A stretch of 64,000 nt of DNA from assembly GCF_040954645.1 (NCBI RefSeq), contig NC_092809.1, positions 130,995,914 to 131,059,913 of the forward strand. The letters are read 5' to 3'. Made by a program: the position numbers and the translations under genes. The stretch is from Diabrotica undecimpunctata. Lineage: Eukaryota; Arthropoda; Insecta; Coleoptera; Chrysomelidae. This document shows positions 20,250 through 31,429 of this stretch, in pieces. Position 1 is the stretch's first letter. The number at the start of each line of letters is the position of its first letter. Below the pieces are notes generated by a model that was given only the letters and a program-made list of their open reading frames with translations, ran no database searches and was not told the DNA's origin.

Positions 20250-20735
20250 AAACCTTACAAAGAAGCTAAACCCAAAATACTTATCCAGGAAATTTCAATT
20301 CTTAGAAGACAATTACAAGACATAACAATACCCAGACATATGTGGCAGGCAGAGTTATTAAACCAAGTAAGGAAATAGAAGTGGAAAACACACTTTGATA
20401 AAAAGCACTCGGAGGCAGTAGACTTTATGGAATGGCTAGACGAATTAAACATGGCATTCAAACATTACCAGAATTGTTAGGAAACCATGCGTTACTATGG
20501 TACCGAAACAACAACAAAAATTAGAAATCGTGGAAAGACTTAAGCGAAATTTTAAGAAACATCTCTATCCCAGAAGATATTTGCTGCAACTGGAGGAGCA
20601 AATCAGAAACGGAAAGCAAAGGCAAAACGAGTCAGCGGATAGATATATTAGGGATACGCTTTAATTAGACGAGAGGGATCATTGACTAGAAATCAAGAAC
20701 TGGAACGAATATATAGCTTGTATCCATCTGCGTAG
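20250..20735 (+). pseudogene. Dead LTR-retrotransposon gag
   Basis: Two frames separated by a shift show a retrotransposon Gag pattern. The first holds FMEWLDELNMAFKHY and then ELLGNHALLWYRNNN. The second has FKKHLYPRRYLLQLEEQIRN, GKQRQNESADRYIRDTL and then a stop. A later piece reads NQELERIY. The motif order (LLG-AL-WYR, then a F-YPRR-LE---R---Q---ES---Y block) is that of gypsy-type Gag. It differs clearly from the Gag at 7181-7670, so this is another family. Several stops and frameshifts; no pol seen downstream. Confidence 0.55.
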
Positions 20736-20799
20736 GCTTTCCATTTCCTGTAGTCTCATTTTTAATTTAATATTCTATTGGTGTTGACATGTCCGCTTT

Positions 20800-21600
20800 A
20801 GCAGCATCTCAAGGAATACTTCTGACGCAAAGGGATCACATTGTTAGACTTAGGATCTCACAATGTAATTTTTCCACGTTAATCTGAATAACTCTCGAGA
20901 GTGCTGCGGCGAATTTGGATTCTGCGTCTGTGAAAACTCGTATGAAATTGGTTGGGATGTTGCTGGAGCGGGCAATTATGAGGACGACTTGGCATAAGGG
21001 AAGTTGATTTCGTACATACTGTCCTCGATGTCTTTTTGAGATAGGCCTTTGTTCACGCCGGTCATTACTAGATGTAAGTTTGTTTTGACCTTTCTGGATG
21101 TATGGATTGTACTGCGGGTGGCTTTACGTGAAAGTCTGGGGAATTTTGTTTAGTTGTAGAGGTGGTTTGTAATTGTGGTGTGGTAGGATTTAAGGGTAGT
21201 GTCGATTGAGTTGTGCGTTTCGGGTGATAAATGTCTGGATTGGTCGTGTAGTGTGGAATTTATGGTTGAAGTGGATTGATTGATGGGAAGGATTGTTGTA
21301 GGGATGGTTTAATTTGGTTAGAGTTTTGGGTTGTTTTAGGAGCTAGTCTGAGAAAGTCTGGGGAATTTTGTTTAGTTGTAGAGGTGGTTTGTAATTGTGG
21401 TGTGGTAGGATTTAGAAGAAGTGTCGATTGAGTTGTGCGTTTCGGGTGATAAATGTCTGGATTGGTCGTGTAGTGTGGAATTTATGGTTGAAGTGGATTG
21501 ATTGATGGGAAGGATTGTTGTAGGGATGGTTTGGTTTGGTTAGAGTTTTGGGCTGTTTTAGGAGCTAGAGCTTGGATTTATTGGTCGGACTGATTAGAGT
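20800..21600 (-). pseudogene. ORF1-like retroelement protein relic with internal duplication
   Basis: Read on the minus strand, the Pro/Thr/Gln/Asn-rich duplicated part (21130-21568) comes first, with frames such as NPTTPQLQTTSTTKQNSPDF. Then, after a frame change, KVKTNLHLVMTGVNKGLSQK-DIEDSMYEI, followed in another frame by NFIRVFTDAESKFAAALSRV. A disordered N-terminus followed by an RRM-like region of this type is typical of ORF1/Gag-like proteins of Jockey/R1-like LINEs. No CCHC knuckles were found. Frameshifted; assignment is moderate. Confidence 0.4.
21130..21568. repeat. Direct tandem duplication, 222-bp period
   Basis: Block 21130-21351 is repeated at 21352-21568 with few differences. 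The start (GAAAGTCTGGGGAATTTTG) and end (TTTTAGGAGCTAG) are the same in both. 222 bp is 74 codons, so the duplication keeps the minus-strand frame. Confidence 0.9.
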
Positions 21601-21658
21601 CAGATATATTATTGTCCTTGGTGTACGACCAAGGACAATAATATCAATGTCTCTAATC
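21592..21658. repeat. 67-bp interrupted palindrome
   Basis: A perfect 17-bp stem (21606-21622 with 21628-21644, 5-base loop) is enclosed by a second pair, GATTAGAG at 21592-21599 with CTCTAATC at 21651-21658. It could extrude a long hairpin. Confidence 0.85.
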
Positions 21659-21659
21659 T

Positions 21660-22985
21660 GTTGGTTGTTGACTAACAGAACATCGATAGATCAGCAGTAG
21701 ATAAAATAAATATCGTTGATAAAGTCCTATTTGAAGTGCAGAACCTCTTAAACAATGGCTAAAACATTTTATATTGTATTTCAAGCTGCTTCCTCTTTGT
21801 TATCCCCAATACATTCTCGCGAAGTCGTACATAAAAAAGTGCTTAGTAGCTAGTTAGGTGAAGAGTGTGGTTTCAAAAGACGTATAAAATATTGTCTACC
21901 GTAAAAATGAAAAAGACGTTTCTTAGAAACACTTGGGTTTCAAAGGGCTCCATCGAATTGATTTCACATATATTTCTTGAAAATCGTCGTCATCACTAGT
22001 TCCAAAATTAAATGTTTTATACAAAGATTTTTAAATCTACTTTTAGCTACCTCTAAAAAAACATTTTTGATTTATGAAATATTTTGTTTATTGTAAAAGT
22101 TAATTTTAAACTATTATGGAACCAATATTTTTTACAATTGATTCGAATATCAAAAATGAGGTATTTCAATCTTCTAGGAAGACATTAAAAATCGGTTAAA
22201 TTAGTTATAAACGGTTTAGATAGCACTGTGCAGGATAATTTAATACCAATTAAGTTTATGACTCAATAAATCACTGACATCTATTTTACAACCAGAATTA
22301 ATTTCGTTATTAGCGATAGTTGTCTTTTTCTCTTTTACGTCGTAGTAGGGAGACTGAGGCCTCTAACGTATCATGTAGGTATACCAGACGTTTACCTAAG
22401 TACCAGACGCAGAAAAAATTATTCAGCTTTTCGTGCCTATGCTGTTGTTATAAGTCGACATACTGTTTTCCAGTAATCCAAGAAACTTAGAAGAAGATAT
22501 GCGGAGGTAGAAGACACAATAGGCGAAGATTGTTATGATTCCTCAAAGCACAGATACTAAGGTATAGTACATTTGAAAATAATTAATAGCACACATTTTA
22601 TTGCACGTGACATAAACCCAACAAAAGATCATAAAACAGTGACGGAGATTTTCTAAAATAAAATATTCAGCAATGTTCTGAAAATGTTTGGGTTTTAGTC
22701 ATTTTAATCAACAAATGATATAAGTACGTAATCTCTACAGGTACAAAATATTTACAATTTCCAAAAAATATAGGGTCAATTTATAACCCCTTAACTTTCT
22801 TAGAAAGGATTAAAATTTCCAAGCAACAGAACGTGTTTTGCAGATTGCGAATCATTTTAGTTAGGATTAACAGGTTATGTTTGTAAAGTCCCGTGATTAC
22901 AACATGCAGAATTGTTAGTTCTATAATAAAAAGCGATATTAATAAGTGAACTTGTGTAGTAAAAATGTCACAAATGTCTAATTTT
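21660..22985. other. No recognisable feature
   Basis: AT-rich; no coding pattern supported on either strand. Confidence 0.4.
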
Positions 22986-22989
22986 ACTT

Positions 22990-23690
22990 CTGTAAAATAA
23001 AAGTGTCATTTAACCGTGCCAATGAAAACTTTGTTGAAATGTACACGATACTCTTGTACACGAACATTTTAAAAGTGCTGTTCGGAGTATACATAGTTTC
23101 TAAGTGTTCAGATATTACCGGAGTTGGAGAAGCAACTATTTATAGACTTTTAAAGCAACAAAAGAGTGGAAGTATTACAGAAGCAGCTGAAACGTCAACA
23201 TAGAGAAAACCCATTCATATAGTATAGACGATACTGTGAAATGAAAGTTCGAAGAAAAATTTATTAACTTTATTTACAAAAAAAAAATCCTCTTTGGATA
23301 AACTTTTAGTAGACGTTAATGAAGACGAATCTTTACCAAACATTAAAATAGATAAATTGTGGAAAACTTAACGTGAATTAGGATTCGTTTATGAGAATAA
23401 CAATAGAAAATCTACGCTCATACAGAAAGAAGAAATTATTTGTTGGAGGAGGCAACATTTAAGGGAAATTTGAAAATTGAGGAGAGAAGGCAAAAATATT
23501 TTTTATTTAGATGAAACATGGATAACATGGATAAATGAAGGGCATTTCATATTGGAAGAGATAAACGATTTGTTGATGGAGGCTTGCTAAATTTTATTTC
23601 AAATTCAACGAACGACTACCACGAAGAAATGACTGCTGATGTTTTTGAGGAATATTTCAGCAGCGGCGGCCGGCCAGGTGAAGTAGGTGA
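22990..23690 (+). pseudogene. DDE-type transposase relic (N-terminal and first catalytic block)
   Basis: Begins with SFNRANENFVEMY and a helix-turn-helix-like VGEATIYRLLKQQKSGSITE, then a stop. Degraded frames continue with LLVDVNEDESLPNIKIDKLW, FVYENNNRKSTLIQKEEIIC, REGKNIFYLDETWITWINEG and NSTNDYHEEM-like sequence. FYLDETW holds the first catalytic Asp, as in the relic at 4925-5484. At least four stops or shifts. The plausible C-terminal part of the same kind of protein lies downstream at 24412-24645 on the same strand, so the two may be one gene split by ~720 bp of other sequence. Confidence 0.6.
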
Positions 23691-23882
23691 AAGTGGGGTT
23701 CCCCAAAAAAATATATTTATTCTCTTTTAATTAATACATATAAACATTAAAAAAGACAGCTAGCTTTATTAGCGGTAGGTACTTGACGGTCAAGTCCTCA
23801 CCTATGTCACTTGCCGTGTATGATTCAGGAATAAGTGAATATCATTTTTGAAATGCGAAATCCATTTGCATAAGCGTTTACG

Positions 23883-23905
23883 GTTGCCATGGCAACGTGA
23901 CGTCA
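23883..23905. promoter_or_regulatory. X-box (RFX-type) plus CRE motif
   Basis: GTTGCCATGGCAAC at 23883-23896 is a perfect palindrome and fits the RFX X-box consensus. TGACGTCA (23898-23905), a full CRE/CREB site, follows after a single base. Both are seen directly; use as a regulatory site is inference. No recognisable host gene is nearby. Confidence 0.4.
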
Positions 23906-24411
23906 GTGTATCGCTAGTGATACCTGAGAAAACTAGCAAGTGCAGTTCCTTTTAAAAATAGATTATCCGTCTTCACCCACTAGTTGGATGGGTATTTAGT
24001 ATTCCTATTTTTCGGAAATTTCACAGCGACAATATTTTGAAATTTAGTCTATTAGATAGATATTTTTTATATAGTATAGTGTATAGTATAGTATTTATTA
24101 GTCACAGTATTAAGTTTATTTGTTTAGTGCACTGTATTAATACATTTCTCTATGGTATGTTTCGGATTTCGGATATAAGGTGTTCTCGTGGATTTCGTTT
24201 GGACACAAATAATTTTAGACAGACATGAATCCAATTAATGACTTGATGTGTAATATATTGGAGACTCCGTTAAGGCATTGGAAAAAGGAAGATAAAAAGG
24301 ATGTTCTTTTACATGGTCGACCAACCAGTATTTTAAACATAGGACTAAAAAAGGAAGTTAAAAAAACAGGCTAGTCGTATAACATTAATTTTTAAGTCTT
24401 TTTCTTAAGAT

Positions 24412-24645
24412 ATGTCGCGAGAAATAATACATTTAAACTTCCAAGATGTTCGTCAACTATTATCTGACTCATTATCAAAAATTTCATCTGACAATTGGCA
24501 AAAAGCTTTAAGACGTGTCATAGCAGTGGAAGAAACATTATGGAAACTTGATATGATAATAGAGGAAACAGTAGAACCAATTATTATTTCTGTGGGAAAT
24601 GAAGAAACTGATGACGATGATAATGCCTTCTTATCGGAAGAAGAC
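24412..24645 (+). pseudogene. DDE-type transposase C-terminus
   Basis: The frame from ATG 24412 reads LNFQDVRQLLSDSLSKISSD then NWQKALRRVIAVEETLWKLD, MIIEETVEPIIISVGN and an acidic EETDDDD run. The pattern (V--L---A---I----W-----V---E---W--D-II---VEPIII, then acidic) is the C-terminal helix region of the insect DDE_3-type transposase seen elsewhere here. No catalytic residues are included. Preceding bases TTTTCTTAAG could act as a 3' splice site, but I cannot show that. Confidence 0.55.
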
Positions 24646-24739
24646 AACCTATGCATTTACGTATGTAATTATAAATTTATATTACTAATTATAAGTTTAT
24701 ATAACGCTAGCATCCAAAATATATTTATTATTAAATTGT

Positions 24740-26590
24740 AAGAAAATGTTCTAAACCAATATTTAGTATTTTTATAAAAATTAATGTGGCTACGTAATAT
24801 TGACATTGTAGTTTTTTTTATATTAAAGTAATTTTATGTTCTCCGTCACTGAGGTGTTCAATTATTGCCTAATCCCTTAGGGTTTGCTCATTTGCATTTT
24901 ATAATGTATTGTATTTGAGTTTTGTCGGGGTGGTGATATTAAAGTCGAGTGAAAATTAGAGGAATCAATTAATTAATGAAAATCAGAAGGTATTGACCAA
25001 CCCTGTACTTAGACCTTTGCTAGAAAATTTGTACTATCAATCATTTTCAAATGTACTATAAATGGCACACATTGAACGAAGATACTTCGAACGAAAAAAT
25101 AATAAAATTGAAATATTTATACTCAGAATTATGTAAAAATAGAAAAAAAAATGTATCAAAAGCAAAATCGCACGAAGTGATTTGTCGCAATAAAAAATCC
25201 AAAATCATTACACAATGATTGAAAAATGCCTTGATGATGTTGAGGATGTTGGTTTTATTCAAAAAATTAAGAGATTTTTTGATTTGTGGTTATTTAACAC
25301 TCTATTACGCTATCCTATTAAAGTAGATAAACCATTGTACCACTAACAACTGTCACGAGCTAGCTTCCCAACTAATAATACCTTGCTTAGATATAGTTTC
25401 TCTTCATTGTAAGGAGCGGTGTAAAAAAACACATTTTTATGTTTGCGTGTTGAAAGTCTTTTGTCGAATAAAAGCTTTTATTGGTCTATAATTGTGATGG
25501 TTTCGGGTTTTATTAGGCACTAAAAAAGTGGTGAATGGATGGATATAACAAAAGTTTTTTCGGTGTCTCATATCTCTAAAGTCCGCCCCGAAGTATGTGG
25601 TTATGTTATCCTTTTGTCCTTTAATAATAGATCCCTAATATATTGCTTGATATCCTTTAGTTTGTCAAAACTCTCATTAAGTTATCTGTTACAATGGGTG
25701 GTTTTTTTATTCATATCAAAAGCGTTAATAACATTTTTATATGCATTAAAAGCAAAAAGACTGCTTTCGGGCACTAAATGTTGGGTGATGTACACAAAAA
25801 GCAGAAAATACACGATTATCCAGGAATGGAATTCACAAAAAACATCCGGAAGAGTAAGAAAGAACGAAAAAGAAGAATAAATAAAAAATAAAGAAAAGGG
25901 AAAAGATGACTATTAACATTTTTTTCTTGATCGCATTTAGTTGTTTAGTAACGTGGGATTGAAAAATAAATTGCAACAGTACTTGCGTTAGTGTAGGTAG
26001 CAGCTGATATACAACAAATTGGCGTTCTAGAAGGGCAATTCAAAAACAACGTGGAAAAAATACAATACGGTAATATATTAGACCATATTTGGAAGAACAT
26101 GGTTTAAAATCAAAAAGAACCGTCCAGATCTAGTACACTACTTCTGTAACACAGAGAACAGCGGCATTGCTCAATTGAACCATCAGGGACATTTCCAAAA
26201 TCGTGTTGTGCTTGTGCGTTTTATTGATGCTAATTTCTTATTCATGCAATATAATACAAATTTTGAAAAGTGTGCGTGGTTTATGATTAAAGGAAATTTT
26301 AAATGAGCGTTTACAATCACCTAATCTGAAAACATTTAGATGCAGAACGACGAAGAAGGAAATGAAGTATCTCGAACGGGAGGCCTAAAAATAAAATAAC
26401 AAAAAAAAATAATATAAAATCATATCATAGAAAACGTCGAGCCTTTCATAGGACTATATGTTTACATACATTCCTATAAACTGTACCTTCCTATAAATTT
26501 GAAGAGGAAAATGCATAACCCTTTTTACTAAAGGTGTATACCAATGGATTAGACGTCATGTCTCTTACTACGAAAATCTATTAGAAAACT
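24740..26590. other. No recognisable feature; one unexplained frame
   Basis: AT-rich. A plus-strand frame at 25539-25880 (113 codons) is hydrophobic in the middle and ends in a basic tail; I do not recognise it and chance is likely. Confidence 0.35.
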
Positions 26591-26599
26591 AGAGACAAC

Positions 26600-26865
26600 A
26601 CAAACAGCAATGGAACGAAATTAGAACATCAATAAAAGATAAGATTAGAGACACCGAAATAAGGCGGAGAACAAATTTAGGCACATCGTGGAGAAGGTGG
26701 TATAAATGAAATGGCGATGGGCCGACCACATACTCATAGCCAGTTACAATGATAACAATGATACGCCGAATGGATAACAATAGGGACGATCAGAAGCTCA
26801 GAGAGACCTCAAAAGAAGTGGGTAGGCGATAAAAAACAGGGGCGTTCAAACAGTGGGAGAGAGAC
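26600..26865 (+). pseudogene. LINE C-terminal fragment
   Basis: Frames with breaks read KIRDTEIRRRTNLGTSWRRW (with base differences), WRWADHI and RDDQKLRETSKEVG. The R-R-T-----I---KW-W--H- pattern then a basic RP-like region is the post-palm part of RTE-like LINEs. Highly decayed; similarity judged by eye. Confidence 0.4.
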
Positions 26866-26873
26866 CAAAAAAA

Positions 26874-26878
26874 AGAGA

Positions 26879-26923
<45 letters not shown>
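26874..26923. repeat. (GA)n microsatellite
   Basis: About 50 bp of GA repeats with one GGG interruption. It generates long Ser/Leu frames on the minus strand that are not genes. Confidence 0.95.
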
Positions 26924-26924
<1 letters not shown>

Positions 26925-26927
<3 letters not shown>

Positions 26928-28385
26928 AGACCGGACAAGACAAAGACCAAAGAAGAAGACACGAGAGTGCATCTCGGTAAAGGGGATTGATAGTGGCATG
27001 GCCCAAAGTATGAAAATTATGGAGAAATGAGAAATTAAGGGATAAGAAACTTCCTGGATTACAATATTTTATAAAGATATAGATGGAAACGATGGAAAAA
27101 ACGGAAAAGAACAAAGAAACGCACATAAAATACAATAATAGAAAGTAATTAAAAGAAAATCACGTGCAACGTGGAAAAAAGTTTAACAAGAAACAGAAAA
27201 AAAATAACAAAGAAGATCAGAGGGGAATATACCGGTGTTACGTAAAGATTACCAGGCTCACCATAAATAATGGTCTTAACTGAAACACCTTAAAATGCAA
27301 TGTGCTTGACTTAGAGCTTTATCAAATGACATTAATGAATACAAAAAAAAACAATGATAGAGAATAAAAAAAGTGATTTGCCTTTAAACAAACGAAACAG
27401 CGAACACATCACAAACATAATTATTCTTTTGATAGTATTCCGAACGGGTTTACTGGATTATTTAATAAATACGTTCTTAATTGTTTTAACTTAATAGCGC
27501 TTTTTATCTGACATACACAGCAAATGAATGATTGTATAATTACATATAAAAAACCGTATAAATATTTACCTTACAAGACTTAACGACTTGAAACAACGAT
27601 TTTTTTTGTACGTTTTTAATGATTTAAGGAGTGTTCTTGAAAGGTGTATCGCGCGATTGAATAATTCATATGGAAGGTAATTAAAGATTGTGACATCTTT
27701 AAAATTTATGGCGGCACTTCAACCGATCATTTTGCAATGTCATCTAGAGAGAGAACATCTGTGGATAATTTAGAATTAAATCGTAATTGCTTTTTAGAAG
27801 AAAAACGAATATTGCATTAATAGTTCTACTGCGGAGAGAAAAATTTAATGGCAACATACATACCTTTAAGAATGCATACTCTCCTATAACATTGATTAGT
27901 TGCTTATGATGATATGAAATAAAAATTTACAGGAATAATTTGCGGAGGTTTTATTGGCATTTATAAAGTAGTGCAATCAATAATTTTTAACCATGATTTT
28001 CTTCATTATATTGTCGATTGTAGGTACGTTACAATAAATCTCGCGATAAGATTATAATTTGGCAACAGTGTCGATTTTTTGCAACTTTTGCATTTATGTC
28101 ATTTACAACTAATTGCATCACACAAATCTAATTATAAACGCAAATACTTGCAAAAGCTGATAAGGGTGTTCAAAATAATATCAACCATCGTAATATAGAT
28201 TTCTGTTTAAATGCATGTATTGTTATTATTTTTCAGAGCCCACTTAAACAAACAGTAATAGTGGTCGAGTCCATGTTTAAAAGAACTTTTTATGACCACA
28301 CTGTCAAAACTTAGAGTATTTGGTATTTGGATCTCTATCAAGAAAGCAAATCAAGTCTTTGTCGTCTAAAGACAAAGTCCCCAAA
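26925..28385. other. No recognisable feature
   Basis: AT-rich; no supported coding pattern. Confidence 0.4.
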
Positions 28386-28387
28386 AC

Positions 28388-28500
28388 CTCAAGTACCTCA
28401 TAGACGAACTACTGCAAGAACATGGGGATAAAATATTACGACTGTCGCCATATCACTGTCAGTACAATACGACAGAGAACGATGCTCTAAATCAGGACTG
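28388..28500 (+). pseudogene. DDE transposase middle fragment
   Basis: Reads KYLIDELLQEHGDKILRLSP then YHCQYNTTEN. Insect DDE_3-type transposases carry PPYHC-LNPIE around the last acidic catalytic residue; here PYHC-YN-TE keeps the Glu position. Only ~35 codons remain. Confidence 0.5.
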
Positions 28501-28504
28501 TTCA

Positions 28505-29190
28505 ACGCGAGATCCGCAGGACGCATGAGGCCCACGGATGGATACTCTGCGTTTAGAAAATATGAACGCATGAATCCGAAATATATGTCATTATATATAT
28601 TAAAAAAAGCTCTATCGTGAAATGATCAGATCAAAATCACAAATTAAGAATGTAAAAACAGTTGATATGTACTATATAAAAAATAGTTCTATTTGCGTAG
28701 TAATTTACTTGTAGTTACCTGCATTGCAGAGACAATGAAATGGTCACATACTAAAACCAACACAAGACTAAATAATAACACTCCATGACCGCATTACGGT
28801 TAGCACTCTTTTTATCGCAAAACCATAGAAAACTTTACGGCTCCCATAACTTTTCAAAATAATTATTCAATAACAATTTAATGGCCGACAATAAAAATTA
28901 AATTTAATGATTTTATGTATTTCTCAAAATGGATTTTATTATTACAATAAAAAGATTAAAGTCGTAATGGACGCCGACAAGCAATAAATATGCAGCAAAG
29001 AAACAATTGACAATCATAAATTCCTTCACAAACGACGCGTATTCTATGAATATAAATTGAACGACGGATACATAAAACTGAAAATAGACACTTTGACATT
29101 AGCGTCTAAATGGGTATTGCCACCCACTCGTACCAACATATAGACGGAGAAAAGTTGAATTTTGAAAAGAGAAAAATTGGAGTGAAGTAA
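28505..29190. other. No recognisable feature
   Basis: AT-rich apart from a short GC-richer patch at 28500-28560 containing CCGCAGGACGCATGAGGCCC, which resembles hAT-like repeat ends; not enough to call. Confidence 0.3.
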
Positions 29191-29194
29191 TTTT

Positions 29195-29400
29195 ATCAGA
29201 TAAATATTAGATTGAATGGAACTATCTTCAATAGATCTAGATAAATTCTCGTATTCGCTGATAATATCGTTATAGTGGACAGAAGTATGAGAAACGTAGT
29301 GTTTTACAAAGTTTACGAATGCGGCAAATGAACTAAAACTTAAATTGGCAAATACTAAAAATAGAATAAAAAAAACATAAAATGAATTATGCTTGTTTCA
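29195..29400 (+). pseudogene. LINE RT palm fragment
   Basis: Reads NGTIFNRSR, stop, ILVFADNIVIVDRSMRNVVF. FADN replaces the FADD catalytic box, and the following VIV-RS block is standard for LINE RTs. Stops on both sides. Confidence 0.55.
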
Positions 29401-29464
29401 CTATACACTTTGAAGTCTATACGGATTCATTTGATGACAAATAAACGTATGAATTGCTTTTCAG

Positions 29465-29640
29465 AGGTTCCCCACTAAAGTTTGCGATAGGAAATCATCG
29501 AAGAAAGACACTGTGTAAACTCTTTTGTAAGGAGACAGCTGGACATGTTTTATAATCTTGTTAACAAGAGATACACCAAAGATTAAGAAAACTTGGCTTA
29601 GCGACGATCGCTCAGCGATGATTTTAAATTTCAGTACATA
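29465..29640 (+). pseudogene. Possible RNase H-LINE C-terminal zinc region
   Basis: Reads KTLCKLFCKETAGHVL, a stop, then EIHQRLRKLGLATIAQR. The C-x3-C-x5-H spacing and following R-R-LG recall the C-x2-C...H...C tail after RNase H (compare 43700-43750). Weak. Confidence 0.3.
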
Positions 29641-29649
29641 TTTTCACAA

Positions 29650-30650
29650 AAGATAAATTCGTAAGACTACTCACAGGAATTTTTACCTAAATATTCGGCG
29701 TTTCTTCCTCTATACAAGACAACCGTTAAACCTACAGCAAAACCTTTACAAAAATTATCATTCGGAAGCTATAATTACGAGTCCCGTTAGAACAGCCTTT
29801 GATGTTTTGTCTAAAGTCGTCGGTAGTTCTTTTGTTTACAAGTATGGAATATGATTTCTCAAAGAAATGTTGACGAATATCCCGTTATGAAGTACCCTAA
29901 CGTTTCCCTTTAACTTTGACCACCCTGATACAAATTAACTGTACCTCCTCTTTAACCATTTTTTTTTTCTATAAAAAGGAATATGTTTTTATTCAATTTC
30001 ATTTTCCACTGGGCAGTTAAGGTATGTATTTGAAGTTTGACTGGTATTGTGTTTTAAAAACCCTTGATAAAGGGTAAGCTATTATCTTTTGAAGAGCTTT
30101 TCTCCACCCGGTTCTTTTTTTGTTGTTATTTTATGTCTGTTCTTTCTTGTGTTACTCACCTCTAAGAACGACCCCGCTCATAATCTATCAGTACTGAGCA
30201 ACGGAGCCTTCGAGTTATTGTATACCAGTTTCCTAAGATTAATTCTTCATAATCTAGATCACTAGGTATAATACAAGATTCGTCAACGATGATTTAAAGT
30301 GAATCAATTTTTCAATTATCCCATGCTCGTTCTGACGGTTTTCTCTTAGATCAAGTGAACTTTCCAATTTGACGTGAACTCGTGCTATCAAGTGATTATG
30401 ATCAGAATATGTCAGCGTCTGGATATGCTTTTACTGATCTACCAGTACATTCACTTCTAGATTGAAACGGATGACAAACTAGTGCTTATGAACTGCTGCA
30501 GCTAAACGATGTAAAGTGATTGCATGTCCATCTGATTTATTGTAATAAATACAGTATGATACAGTTGCCGTTTTATAATCGCTGAAGGAAGAATGTAGAC
30601 ACATAAGAATTGGATTATATATATTTGTAAAATTATCAAGTAGCAATATA
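29650..30650. other. No recognisable feature
   Basis: AT-rich; nothing supported. The 23-bp stretch 30595-30617 reappears inside the Penelope copy at 33771-33793. Confidence 0.4.
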
Positions 30651-30679
30651 AAGGATGTGGAATTGGTGATGGATTCGAC

Positions 30680-31268
30680 CGTTTTTGTTTGAACACTTTG
30701 AATTTAATAACCAAATATATACAAATAACAGTGCAGCACTTATAATGAGTAATCCTCTCGAAGTCCATTGCTATCAGATATTTTTATGGACCATCTAGAA
30801 ACAAAGATTTCAAAATATTCCATTTTCAAACAATTTTGGTATTGGTGGAGATACGTAAACGAAGTACTGGTATGTTTTACAGGAATTAACAGACAACTTG
30901 ACCAATTCTTATCATATATTAATTCACCCCATAGTCATATTGAATTCTCAATAGAAAAAAGAACATAATCAATCCATAAATTTTCTAGATTTAAAAATTA
31001 TCAGACTTAAAAACAACATGAATTCTTCTACCCATACTGACACGACTATACACAATTCATCATTCCATCCTACACAACATAAATTGGCTGCCTACCATAG
31101 TATGATACATAGATTAATAGAGATTCCCATGTCAAAAAATAACTTCGATATAGAACTGAATATCATTAAGCAAATAACAGTAAACAATGGGTACAACGAA
31201 CACACAATAAATAAAATTTTAAATCGAAAACTACATAAGAAAGCCCTGAAATTAGTATTTCCAGTAGT
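30680..31268 (+). pseudogene. Penelope-like reverse transcriptase fragment
   Basis: Starts with FEFNNQIYTNNSAALIMSNP, equivalent to the NQIY--------MGSPLSP block of Penelope RTs. After a frame change it reads IFMDHLETKISKYSIFKQFW, then WRYVNEVLVCFTG, where the catalytic YVDD is changed to YVNE. Then RQLDQFLSYINSPHSHIEFS. A stop follows; the next frame (31018 on) gives FHPTQHKLAAYHSMIHRLIE and INKILNRKLHKKALKLV, the thumb region. Loss of catalytic Asp residues and stops make it inactive. Ends where LINE-B was inserted. Confidence 0.8.
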
Positions 31269-31379
31269 GAGAAATCTCTATTGGAACCAACAGGCTGTGG
31301 TAACATTAGATGGAAATAGCACGGCTGCGCAACAGACAAGTAGAGGAGTGAGACAGGGCTGTGTACTTTCCCAATACTA

Positions 31380-31429
<50 letters not shown>

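Noticed and set aside
25539..25880. 113-codon frame as a membrane protein
   Set aside because: Hydrophobic run is explained by T-rich DNA; no other evidence.
26790..27135. Two minus-strand frames rich in Ser/Leu
   Set aside because: They are translations of the (GA)n microsatellite.
28500..28560. hAT-like terminal sequence
   Set aside because: Only a vague resemblance around GCATGAGGCCC; no TIR partner or 8-bp duplication found.
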